DNA of 42,570 nt, from the IMG/VR virus record IMGVR_UViG_3300036760_000023, positions 1 to 42,570 of that record. One strand, 5' to 3'. The number at the start of each line of letters is the position of its first letter. Position 1 is the stretch's first letter. The notes under the pieces are model-generated. The model did not search any database, was not told the origin of the DNA, and saw only the letters and a list, made by a program, of their open reading frames with translations. Made by a program: the position numbers and the translations under genes. The stretch is from a virus. This document shows, piece by piece, positions 15,173 to 21,650 of this stretch.

Positions 15173-15747
15173 AAGCACAGTTAAATCCGGCAGGGATAAA
15201 GGGATCGCAAGACATACTCGAATTGAATATGAGAGATATTCTGAATTCTCTCGACCACGACGCAACCCGTGAAGGACTTCAGGATACACCTAAACGATGG
15301 GCAAAGATGTTTCTCGAGCTTACGTCTGGCCACGAATTTGAGATGACCACTTTCGAGAACCCAGATTGCGATGAGATGGTTGTTGAAACCGGCATCCCGT
15401 TCTACTCGTTGTGTGAGCATCATCTTATTCCTTTCTTCGGCACCGCGACGGTCGCATACATTCCTAATAAACGCATCGTTGGAATTTCAAAGCTCTGCCG
15501 TACTGTTGAAAATTATTCCCGCAGCCTACAGGTGCAGGAGAGAATGACTCAGCAGATCGCGAACCTTTTACAGTTTAAACTCGAGCCCAAAGGTGTTGCG
15601 GTGATGTTGCGTGCGCGCCATCTATGTCAGGAGATGCGCGGTATTCGTAAGGCTGGCGTTGAAACTGTTACTTCGTGCCTCAAAGGCGCGTTTATGGATT
15701 CACAGATTGTTCGTAATGAGTTCATGCAAATTGCAAGGGGGTCTTAA
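15169..15747 (+). CDS. folE: GTP cyclohydrolase I (FolE)
   Basis: This 192-residue protein is read from the ATG within the queE stop; a longer in-frame start at 15127 would run inside queE. The zinc ligands C82, H85 (CEHH) and C153 have the spacing of E. coli FolE (C110, H113, C181). Further family marks are IVGISKLCRTVENYSRSLQVQERMT-like residues and MRGIRKAG. It makes 7,8-dihydroneopterin triphosphate from GTP, the first step to preQ0. A phage-borne copy frees the pathway from host folate supply. Confidence 0.92.
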   Translation: MKAQLNPAGIKGSQDILELNMRDILNSLDHDATREGLQDTPKRWAKMFLELTSGHEFEMTTFENPDCDEMVVETGIPFYSLCEHHLIPFFGTATVAYIPNKRIVGISKLCRTVENYSRSLQVQERMTQQIANLLQFKLEPKGVAVMLRARHLCQEMRGIRKAGVETVTSCLKGAFMDSQIVRNEFMQIARGS

Positions 15748-16409
15748 TGAAAACATTAATCATCTATAGCGGCGGTATGGACTCAACTGTTCTAATGTAC
15801 GAGCTGCGCGCCAAAGGCCGTGAACTTGTGGCAATGGGAGTCAACTATGGGCAACGACACAAAAAGGAACTCGAGTTCGCATACCGCATGGCAGATAAAC
15901 TTGGTATACCTTTTGATGTCGCCGACCTTTCAACGCTGCGCCCATTCCTGGGCGGCAGTTCGCAAACCGACGATACCATGCCAGTTCCCGAAGGCCACTA
16001 CGCCGCCGAGTCAATGAAGCTGACGGTGGTGCCAAACCGTAATATGATTATGCTGGCCGTGGCGGCCGGTTACGCGATGAGCATTAGTGCTGATACCGTG
16101 GCTTATGCCGCGCACGCCGGTGACCATGCAATCTACCCCGACTGCCGGCCAGAATTTGCCGATGCGCTCGACCACGCGATCGGTTTGGCTGACTGGAAGA
16201 AAGTCAAACTTGAACGACCGTTTATTCATTTGACTAAGACCGAGATCGCAGCTCTCGGTTATTCTTTAAACGTACCGTTTGAAGATACTTGGTCGTGCTA
16301 TAAAGGCAGCGCGTATCATTGCGGCAAGTGTGGGACCTGCGTTGAGCGTCATGAGGCTCTTGGTGAGAAAGACCCTACCGAATATAAAGATGAGCTAACC
16401 TTAATTTAA
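15747..16409 (+). CDS. queC: 7-cyano-7-deazaguanine (preQ0) synthase (QueC)
   Basis: This 220-residue N-type ATP pyrophosphatase has the PP-loop SGGMDS at residues 8-13 and a C-terminal zinc site with C184, C192, C195 and C198. QueC converts 7-carboxy-7-deazaguanine to preQ0 with ATP and ammonia. It is the last gene of the coupled operon; 3 bases after its stop a new promoter begins. No glutamine amidotransferase fusion, QueF or ArcS homologue was seen, so preQ0 itself is the expected DNA base. Confidence 0.92.
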   Translation: MKTLIIYSGGMDSTVLMYELRAKGRELVAMGVNYGQRHKKELEFAYRMADKLGIPFDVADLSTLRPFLGGSSQTDDTMPVPEGHYAAESMKLTVVPNRNMIMLAVAAGYAMSISADTVAYAAHAGDHAIYPDCRPEFADALDHAIGLADWKKVKLERPFIHLTKTEIAALGYSLNVPFEDTWSCYKGSAYHCGKCGTCVERHEALGEKDPTEYKDELTLI

Positions 16410-16412
16410 TCC

Positions 16413-16442
16413 TTGACATGTGTACTACATGTAATGTATACT
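16413..16442 (+). promoter_or_regulatory. Strong promoter with ACATGT-N5-ACATGT operator
   Basis: TTGACA (16413-16418) and TATACT (16437-16442) are separated by 18 bases. The spacer carries two ACATGT palindromes five bases apart (16416-16421 and 16427-16432), as in the 9134 promoter. It would drive the small gene at 16474 and probably the structured RNA behind it. Confidence 0.8.
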
Positions 16443-16473
16443 AACAACGAAGTCAAATAAAGAAGGAGGTCAC

Positions 16474-16698
16474 ATGACCAAGGATGAAACGGTGTACACG
16501 AAGGTGACGTTCGGTTCTTCGAACCAAGAGGCAAATCTCCAGGGCCGCATCTGGCTCACCGGCACCGCCAAGCAGATCACCGCCGAGCTTAGCGCCAAGG
16601 GATTCGAGGTGCTGACCAAGCGCCCTACCCGCGCCGTTGAGAAGCCCGCGAAGGTTGTGAAGGCGAAGAAGGCGAAGAAGACGCTCGTTGCCGCTTAA
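16474..16698 (+). CDS. Small protein with Lys/Ala-rich tail
   Basis: This 74-residue protein is preceded by an excellent AAGGAGG site 7 bases before the ATG. Residues 1-48 form a mixed alpha/beta unit (YTKVTFGSSN, GRIWLTGTAKQITAELSAKGFEVL). The tail is a Lys/Ala repeat (VVKAKKAKKTLVAA), typical of nonspecific nucleic-acid binding. The strong promoter and ribosome site suggest abundant early expression. No family is recognised. Confidence 0.65.
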   Translation: MTKDETVYTKVTFGSSNQEANLQGRIWLTGTAKQITAELSAKGFEVLTKRPTRAVEKPAKVVKAKKAKKTLVAA

Positions 16699-17190
16699 GT
16701 AAGTTCTTAGCCTGCAGTGAGTTGAAAGGCTTGTCCGCATACGACTGCATAGGGCGGGCGCGAGTGGGGCAACGCAGATAGCCGGCCGGTCGACAACCCC
16801 AGCACCGGACTGATCTTTGAATATGCTTGAAGCGGTGGACAATAGATACAGGCCCGAAGGTCGGGCGGGCGGCAACGTCGTAATAACGTTACCCAGTGCA
16901 GGCCGAGGCGGGCGGACACGACCACAATTCCGCACAGAGCAGAAGCGCCGGTAAGAGGGTATAGCGTCAAGTCGACTGAGCCCCCGAGCCCGGAAAGTGA
17001 CTGGAAGGTCCGCCGCTAAAATCTAGACTGACGAGTTCAGTCAAGCGCCAGGGGAGACCCGGAATCCCGCATGAACGAGAAGTTCGTGAACCCTGGCACA
17101 AAGTAAACGGCTACACCAGCCGAACACGGCGGGCGGTCCGCCGGGCGAAGGAGTGATGACCTTCCCGAAGGTGTACGCCGTATTTTTAAA
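16699..17190 (+). ncRNA. Putative large structured non-coding RNA, class unidentified
   Basis: This is the only long gene-free stretch of the genome (about 500 bases). It is GC-rich and holds a chain of perfect hairpins: GCCCGA/TCGGGC (16852-16866), AACGT/ACGTT (16874-16890), GACTGA/TCAGTC (17026-17042), GCCAGGG/CCCTGGC (17047-17097) enclosing GAAC/GTTC, GGCT/AGCC (17109-17121), CGGCGG/CCGCCG (17127-17143) and GAAGG/CCTTC (17147-17164). A T-run follows near 17181. The hallmarks of RNase P, tmRNA, group I or II introns were not found. It is probably cotranscribed from the 16413 promoter. Large phage RNAs such as GOLLD or ROOL are possible comparisons, but I cannot match them by eye. Confidence 0.55.
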
Positions 17191-17199
17191 CAGGACAAC

Positions 17200-17376
17200 A
17201 TGAAGAAAGATACAGTTAAAAAAGTTTACGCAAAGAAGCCGAAGCCGCCAATTAATCAAGAGCGTGTTAATCGTCTTAAAGCGAAAGCCGACAAAGGCCG
17301 GTGCGAGAAGTGTGGCAACCCTGCCGCACAGATACGCATGAAGAAGGCAAAGCGGTGTTCGAGGTGTAACCGATGA
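17200..17376 (+). CDS. Small basic zinc-ribbon protein
   Basis: This 58-residue ORF starts after CAGGA and ends with ATGA overlapping the next gene. The first half is Lys/Pro-rich, and the second carries CEKC (35-38) and CSRC (53-56), a zinc ribbon. It directly follows the putative structured RNA, so an RNA-binding partner is a reasonable guess without direct evidence. Confidence 0.6.
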   Translation: MKKDTVKKVYAKKPKPPINQERVNRLKAKADKGRCEKCGNPAAQIRMKKAKRCSRCNR

Positions 17377-17681
17377 AATATTTATCACTTATAGTGATAT
17401 TATTTCTAAACGGTTGTGTTGGACGTCGTGCATTTATGAAATTTCAATATGAAGAGCTGGTGCGCGATGAAAAGATTGTTCAACTCTTAAATCAGATGAC
17501 AGACAATCAGCTTATTATGGCAAAGACGATTACCGCGCAAGAGGCCATAGACCTTAGAGAAGATCGTCGTTTTATTCACGCTGGTAAAAAATCAGCTGAT
17601 AAAACAAATTCTGATTTCGAAAGCCTGCTTGATGAAGCACAAAGACAGCTAGACTCTTTTATGGAAATAGGTAAACCATGA
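17373..17681 (+). CDS. Small lipoprotein with helical mature domain
   Basis: This 102-residue protein has a hydrophobic N-terminus and LNGC as a lipobox-like site (Cys15). The mature part of about 87 residues is charged and helical (LVRDEKIVQLLNQM, SDFESLLDEAQRQLDSFM), suited to a periplasmic coiled coil. It may be a spanin-like outer-membrane component or an entry-exclusion protein; location among early genes favours the second. ATGA overlaps join it to both neighbours. Confidence 0.6.
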   Translation: MKYLSLIVILFLNGCVGRRAFMKFQYEELVRDEKIVQLLNQMTDNQLIMAKTITAQEAIDLREDRRFIHAGKKSADKTNSDFESLLDEAQRQLDSFMEIGKP

Positions 17682-18004
17682 GCGCCCGCCCGCCTTGTCA
17701 GTGGTGCGGTCTGCGTGTGCGCCAGATCGACATTCCTCATTTGGCAATGGAACAATGCGTCAAAGACCTCCGCGGCGCCCTTATGGCTGTTGCCCACGAC
17801 GCCAAGGCACTAACGGCGCAAGCAGAAGTTAATGCCGGCGCCGCAAGCGGTATGCGCCGGGTGATTTGGTTATTGGTTAGGCGTACAGGTGGAACCGTTT
17901 TGTTAAGCAAAGCCGAGCTTGTTGGTATGCCGCAAGCTGCCGAACTAGCTTTGCGCGAAACGCCCGAAGGGATGGAAATTGCCGCAGGGGAGAAGGTGGT
18001 ATAA
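17678..18004 (+). CDS. Small protein with N-terminal CxxC
   Basis: This 108-residue protein carries CQWC at residues 7-10 followed by a Cys at 27, then a helical Ala-rich region and a C-terminal segment ending in GEKVV. Its start lies within the lipoprotein stop and the next gene follows after 1 base. The middle (ASGMRRVIWLLVRRTGGTVLLSKAEL) looks like a small HTH or strand-helix unit. No function can be given. Confidence 0.55.
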   Translation: MSARPPCQWCGLRVRQIDIPHLAMEQCVKDLRGALMAVAHDAKALTAQAEVNAGAASGMRRVIWLLVRRTGGTVLLSKAELVGMPQAAELALRETPEGMEIAAGEKVV

Positions 18005-18005
18005 A

Positions 18006-18224
18006 ATGAAAAATGATGGTGGACCCGCGTTTCCTTTATCAGCACCAGATTGTGATTTACAATTTGGCATGTCACTCCGCGATTGGTTTGCCGGACAAGC
18101 ACTTGTTGGGATTGCAACAAAAGAGGAGGTGCCTGGATGGAGTATTGCCGACCAAGTTGATAGAGCTTATGAATATGCCGACGAAATGATCGGGCTTAAG
18201 GAATATCGAAATGGAACTCTTTAA
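18006..18224 (+). CDS. Conserved small phage protein (GGPAFP...GMSLRDWFAGQAL type)
   Basis: The ATG at 18006 gives 72 residues. The sequence GGPAFPLS near the start and GMSLRDWFAGQAL in the middle are hallmarks of a small hypothetical protein found in many tailed phages. An AYEYADEM-type helix follows, as usual. Its function is unknown in all relatives I recall. It overlaps the next membrane protein by 14 bases. Confidence 0.75.
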   Translation: MKNDGGPAFPLSAPDCDLQFGMSLRDWFAGQALVGIATKEEVPGWSIADQVDRAYEYADEMIGLKEYRNGTL

Positions 18225-18363
18225 GAGTCTTATTGCCGGCGCCGTGTGCGGTGTTGTATTTAGTTTGGCCGGCCTACCGATCCCTGCCCCGCCTGTTTTT
18301 TCTGGTGTCGTTGGAATCATCGGCGTCTTTGTTGGTTACAAAATCATTCTTCAGTTCAAATGA
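18211..18363 (+). CDS. XapX-like (DUF1427) small membrane protein
   Basis: This 50-residue ORF lies in another frame from its upstream neighbour. Two membrane segments are joined by SLAGLPIPAPPVFSGVVG; the PxPAPP turn between two Gly-rich helices matches the XapX/DUF1427 family of tiny bacterial inner-membrane proteins of unknown function. Such proteins are usually chromosomal, so the phage copy was probably acquired from a host. A holin- or channel-like role is conceivable. It overlaps the DUF6884-like gene by ATGA. Confidence 0.65.
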   Translation: MELFKSLIAGAVCGVVFSLAGLPIPAPPVFSGVVGIIGVFVGYKIILQFK

Positions 18364-18722
18364 ACGTCGGGCTCGTGTCGTGTTGCAAAGAAAAACTCCC
18401 ATGCGCTACCCGCGCGCTTTGGCTCTACACTAACCGCAGGTTCTGGCTGGCAACCCAGTATGCCGAAAACTACTGCGACGCATGGGTTATCCTTTCCGGC
18501 AAACACGGCATCGTCAATCCTGAAGACATTATAGAGCCATATGACTTTGACCTCCGCAAACAAAAGAAAGCCTATATAAAAAAGTGGGCTACCAGGGTGA
18601 ACCGTGGGCTCAAGAAGAAGTTCCCAGGCGCCTTCTTTATGGTGATGGCAAGCGGTCCATACCTTGAAGCAGTAAAGGACCTCCCCCACGAAATAAAGGA
18701 ATATGCTTCGCTACCAAAATAG
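18360..18722 (+). CDS. DUF6884-like protein
   Basis: This 120-residue protein begins VGLVSCCKEKL, has LWLYTNRRFWLATQYAE in the middle and continues to VILSGKHGIVNPEDIIEPYDFDL. This is the SxCxxKL...ILSxKHGLxxPxxxIxPYD pattern of DUF6884-type proteins. The double cysteine and the KHG segment are probable active or binding residues. The function of the family is not established to my knowledge. It lies 2 kb behind the preQ0 operon in the same direction, so a link to modified bases can be proposed but not shown. Confidence 0.65.
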   Translation: MNVGLVSCCKEKLPCATRALWLYTNRRFWLATQYAENYCDAWVILSGKHGIVNPEDIIEPYDFDLRKQKKAYIKKWATRVNRGLKKKFPGAFFMVMASGPYLEAVKDLPHEIKEYASLPK

Positions 18723-18870
18723 GCGGATCAGGCCACATCCTTCAATGGATGGTAAAAGTATTGCTGAGATACATGGCGGTGAGCTTTGGGTTAGCTACCT
18801 TATGTATTCGCTAATGCTGACAGATTTTAATGCGATGATAAAATCTCTAAAAATTGTGGATGACAAATGA
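18703..18870 (+). CDS. Small ORF, unknown
   Basis: A 55-residue ORF starts inside the end of the previous gene after TAAAGGA and ends in ATGA at the kinase start. The N-terminus is basic (MLRYQNRRIRPHP) and the rest helical. A shorter start at 18745 is possible. Support is gene packing and the ribosome site only. Confidence 0.45.
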   Translation: MLRYQNRRIRPHPSMDGKSIAEIHGGELWVSYLMYSLMLTDFNAMIKSLKIVDDK

Positions 18871-19451
18871 TAACCTCCTTCATAGGTGTGATCGGTTCCG
18901 GGAAAGACCATCGGGCAATTGAACTTGAAAAACATGGCTTCGTCCGTATTGATTTTAAAGACAGCCTTGTTGAACTGGCTTCTGATATTGCCGGGTACGA
19001 TATTAAAGAAGATTATGAATGGTTTAAGACTAACATCGTTGGTGTTAAGCGGCCAGGGAACCAATTCGCCGAAGGTTTTATTCACGCCGATCTACGCGCC
19101 CTAGCCACCGAAAACCCCGACCTCATGACCGGGCGCCGGCTTCTTCAGCGCCTCGGCACCGAGGGCATGCGCAAGCGTGACCCTGAATACTGGGTCAACC
19201 GCTTTGTCGACAAGGTCATAAAGGTTGGCGCGGTCAACATTGTAAATGCTGACTGCCGGTTTATGAACGAAGTCGAACGCCTCTCGCGTGTTAAGGCTAA
19301 GTTTATTTTCTGCGACTATCATTCTTCACGGTATGATGCAACGTCTAAACATGAGTCCGAGCGCCTTGCTCAATCACTCCTACAGCTAGGACTTAAAGAC
19401 GGCCAAGAAATTACGGCAGAGCATTTCGAACTGGCGACCTGCCCGTTCTAA
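18867..19451 (+). CDS. Deoxynucleoside monophosphate kinase-like protein
   Basis: This 194-residue P-loop protein has the motif GVIGSGKDH at residues 7-15, close to the GxxGSGKDT of phage dNMP kinases, but with His where Thr normally stands. Later, TGRRLLQRLGTEGMRKRDPEYWVNR and a VNADCRFMNE segment are typical of this group. Such enzymes phosphorylate dNMPs for phage DNA synthesis. It is coupled to the preceding ORF by ATGA and to the helicase by TAATG. Confidence 0.75.
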   Translation: MITSFIGVIGSGKDHRAIELEKHGFVRIDFKDSLVELASDIAGYDIKEDYEWFKTNIVGVKRPGNQFAEGFIHADLRALATENPDLMTGRRLLQRLGTEGMRKRDPEYWVNRFVDKVIKVGAVNIVNADCRFMNEVERLSRVKAKFIFCDYHSSRYDATSKHESERLAQSLLQLGLKDGQEITAEHFELATCPF

Positions 19452-20875
19452 TGATCCTTAGGCCATACCAAGTCGAGGCAGTTAGCCTTATTCACGACGC
19501 TTTAATGCGGTCGCGCTCGGTTGTTTATACCCTACCCACAGGGGGCGGGAAGACGGTTATCTTCGCTGAAATCTCACGTTTGTGCCATGAGGCGGGTACA
19601 GAGGCGGTTATTATGGTTCACCGTGATACCCTGCTACAACAGGCATCGGACAAACTGAGAGATATCGATGTCCTTCATTCTATAATTGCCCCTGGCCGCA
19701 CCGACTTTGGTGACCGTATTAAGATCGCTTCTGTCCAAACCCTTGTGCGCCGCATTGACCGCCATAAGTTTAAACTCTACATTATCGACGAGGGGCACCA
19801 TGCCGTCGCCGGCTCTTACCGTAAAATTATTGACGCCGATCCAGACGCAAGCATCTTACTTGTAACAGCTACACCGATGCGAATGGACGGCCGCGGGCTT
19901 GGGGAAGTGGCACAAGAACTTATTGTTGGCCCAAGCATCCGCGAGCTTATGGACGATGGCTACCTCACAGAAGCCATTTCATACGGTGCCTCACACATTG
20001 TTGATATGGCGCGAGCGCGAACAACGGCCGGCGATTATAACAGTAAAGACGTCGAAAGTATAATGGACAATACCGCTATCACTGGTGACGCGGTTGAACA
20101 TTATAAGAAGCTCTGTCATGGTGTGCCAGCGATAGCGTTCTGCGCAACGGTTAAGCACGCTCACGATGTCGCAGATGGTTTTAGGCGTAACGGATACAGG
20201 TCAGAGGCAATCGACGGCAAGATGCCGGCGCAGCTTATTCGTGACCGGCTTAAGGGACTAGCGAACGGTTCGATTCAAATTATCACTTCGTGCGATTTAA
20301 TCAGTGAGGGCTTCGACGCGCCTGCGGTAGTTGCCGGCATTCTCTTGCGTCCGACCAAATCGTTAGCGGTATACATGCAACAGGTGGGGCGCATGTTACG
20401 TCCTGTTTTCCCGGCCGGGATACCCATAGGCACGCGTGAAGAACGGCTGGCCGCCATAGCCCAGTCAGGCAAACCACGGGCAATCATTCTAGACCACGCT
20501 GGCAATGCCTTTAGGCATGGACTAGCCGATGAGTCAAGGGAATGGACACTTGAGTCACGTAAGAAGAAACAAGCTGAAAACGTTGGAATGAAAGCGTGTC
20601 CGAATTGTTTTGCCTACTGTCGGCCGTGGGATAAACAATGCAAAACATGCGGACATATTTTTATCGTCGTTGCCAATGAAAGAGAAATTAATACTGTCGA
20701 TGGTGAACTTACACAGTTAAGCGCTCTCGCGCTAGGCCGGCTTAGGCGCCGTGAGCTGTCTCAAGCGCGAACATACAAGGACCTTCTTGAGATTGCCCGC
20801 AAGCGTGGCTACTGGCCGGGATGGGCTTACAAGATGTGGATTCAGCGGGGCGGAGCCCCAGGGGATGCAAGATAA
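19451..20875 (+). CDS. SF2 DEAD/DEAH-type helicase with C-terminal zinc finger
   Basis: This 474-residue protein has the Q-like LRPYQVEA, motif I PTGGGKT (29-35), motif Ia-like VHRD, motif II DEGH (about 113), motif III TATPMR (about 139), and motifs V-VI around LISEGFDAPAV and QQVGRMLRP. A C-terminal CPNC...CKTCGH forms a zinc finger. It resembles the SF2 helicases found in phage replication modules. It would unwind DNA at forks or during recombination. Neighbours (dNMP kinase, VRR-NUC, prim-pol helicase) support this. Confidence 0.88.
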   Translation: MILRPYQVEAVSLIHDALMRSRSVVYTLPTGGGKTVIFAEISRLCHEAGTEAVIMVHRDTLLQQASDKLRDIDVLHSIIAPGRTDFGDRIKIASVQTLVRRIDRHKFKLYIIDEGHHAVAGSYRKIIDADPDASILLVTATPMRMDGRGLGEVAQELIVGPSIRELMDDGYLTEAISYGASHIVDMARARTTAGDYNSKDVESIMDNTAITGDAVEHYKKLCHGVPAIAFCATVKHAHDVADGFRRNGYRSEAIDGKMPAQLIRDRLKGLANGSIQIITSCDLISEGFDAPAVVAGILLRPTKSLAVYMQQVGRMLRPVFPAGIPIGTREERLAAIAQSGKPRAIILDHAGNAFRHGLADESREWTLESRKKKQAENVGMKACPNCFAYCRPWDKQCKTCGHIFIVVANEREINTVDGELTQLSALALGRLRRRELSQARTYKDLLEIARKRGYWPGWAYKMWIQRGGAPGDAR

Positions 20876-21279
20876 TGGAAATCTATAATGCAACAATAGC
20901 AAAGCAGCGTATTGATCATTTACTCAGTCAAATTGAGAATTTAAAAAGACAAATGAGAAGTCCAACTTTATGTTTCACAGACAAAAGAGGAGTCTCTTGG
21001 ATACGCCCAACAGCTGAAGCATATGCTGGTGAATGTGAAGATAATTTCAAATTAAGGCAATATGTTAAAAAACAAGATGATGAAATTCGGCGACTTTGGA
21101 ATACTATAGATAATCTAAGAAACAATGAAGAACCTTTAAGAGAAAGAATAAAACAAGTTGAAATTAAAAATAAATTAAGAATGGAAACAATATCAAAACT
21201 CCGTGGAATAAACCAAAGGATTAAGAATAGATTAAAATCAATGGAGGCATATGACTTTGAAGACGAAGAACCCGATTGA
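20875..21279 (+). CDS. AT-rich coiled-coil protein, unknown
   Basis: The ATG overlaps the helicase stop and gives 134 residues. Most of the chain is charged and helical with heptad patterns (residues 1-28 and 65-125), indicating a coiled coil. The DNA is much more AT-rich than both neighbours, with AAA/AAT/ATA codons prominent, so it was probably acquired separately. Its TGA stop contributes to the -35 box of the following promoter. The role is unknown. Confidence 0.65.
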   Translation: MEIYNATIAKQRIDHLLSQIENLKRQMRSPTLCFTDKRGVSWIRPTAEAYAGECEDNFKLRQYVKKQDDEIRRLWNTIDNLRNNEEPLRERIKQVEIKNKLRMETISKLRGINQRIKNRLKSMEAYDFEDEEPD

Positions 21280-21304
21280 CAGGGCTTAACAAAATATTTA
21301 CACT
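21276..21304 (+). promoter_or_regulatory. Compact promoter, predicted leaderless
   Basis: TTGACA (21276-21281) overlaps the upstream stop codon. A 17-base spacer and TACACT (21299-21304) follow, and the next ATG is 7 bases after the -10. No ribosome site precedes that ATG. The arrangement copies those at 9552 and 25704. Confidence 0.65.
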
Positions 21305-21311
21305 GTAAAAA

Positions 21312-21650
21312 ATGGAAACGGCGGTGATGCGGCGTATTATGTTGAGTCTCGCCGGGATGGCAACAATTTTTAGAAACAACGTAGGCGCGCGGGAGCTTAA
21401 AGATGGATCATATCTTAGATACGGTGTAGGCGGCAAAGGCGGGTCAGACTTATTAGGCTGGAAGACAATTACAGTTGCGAAGAACATGGTCGGCATGAAG
21501 CTGGCAGTGTTTGTAGCAATCGAAGTAAAAGACGGGACCGGCCGCCTCACACCAGAACAAGAACATTTTATTCGTGTCGTTGGTGAGGCTGGTGGTCTTG
21601 CCGGAGTTGCCAGAAGTCCGGAGGACGCCATGGACATCATTGCCCTGTGA
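21312..21650 (+). CDS. VRR-NUC domain nuclease
   Basis: This 112-residue protein is essentially one VRR-NUC domain. It has an N-terminal RNNVGA strand, GGSDLLGW with candidate Asp46, and VAIEVKDGTGRLTPEQEHF with Glu71, Lys73 and Gln83 in the PD-(D/E)XK arrangement. Stand-alone VRR-NUC proteins of phages are thought to cut Holliday junctions or other branched DNA. The gene is predicted to be leaderless and overlaps the primase start (GTGA). The ATG at 21327 is an alternative start. Confidence 0.85.
   Translation: METAVMRRIMLSLAGMATIFRNNVGARELKDGSYLRYGVGGKGGSDLLGWKTITVAKNMVGMKLAVFVAIEVKDGTGRLTPEQEHFIRVVGEAGGLAGVARSPEDAMDIIAL

Noticed and set aside
16699-17190. RNase P RNA, tmRNA or group I intron
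   Set aside because: The conserved GAGGAAAGTCC core of RNase P, the tRNA-like ends of tmRNA and the P/Q/R/S core of group I introns could not be found by eye. The region is kept as an unidentified RNA.
16453-17388. Minus-strand ORFs across the structured region (160, 87 and 115 codons)
   Set aside because: They run against all real genes, partly lie over the + strand gene at 16474, have no ribosome site and no recognisable protein pattern. The hairpins explain the region better.
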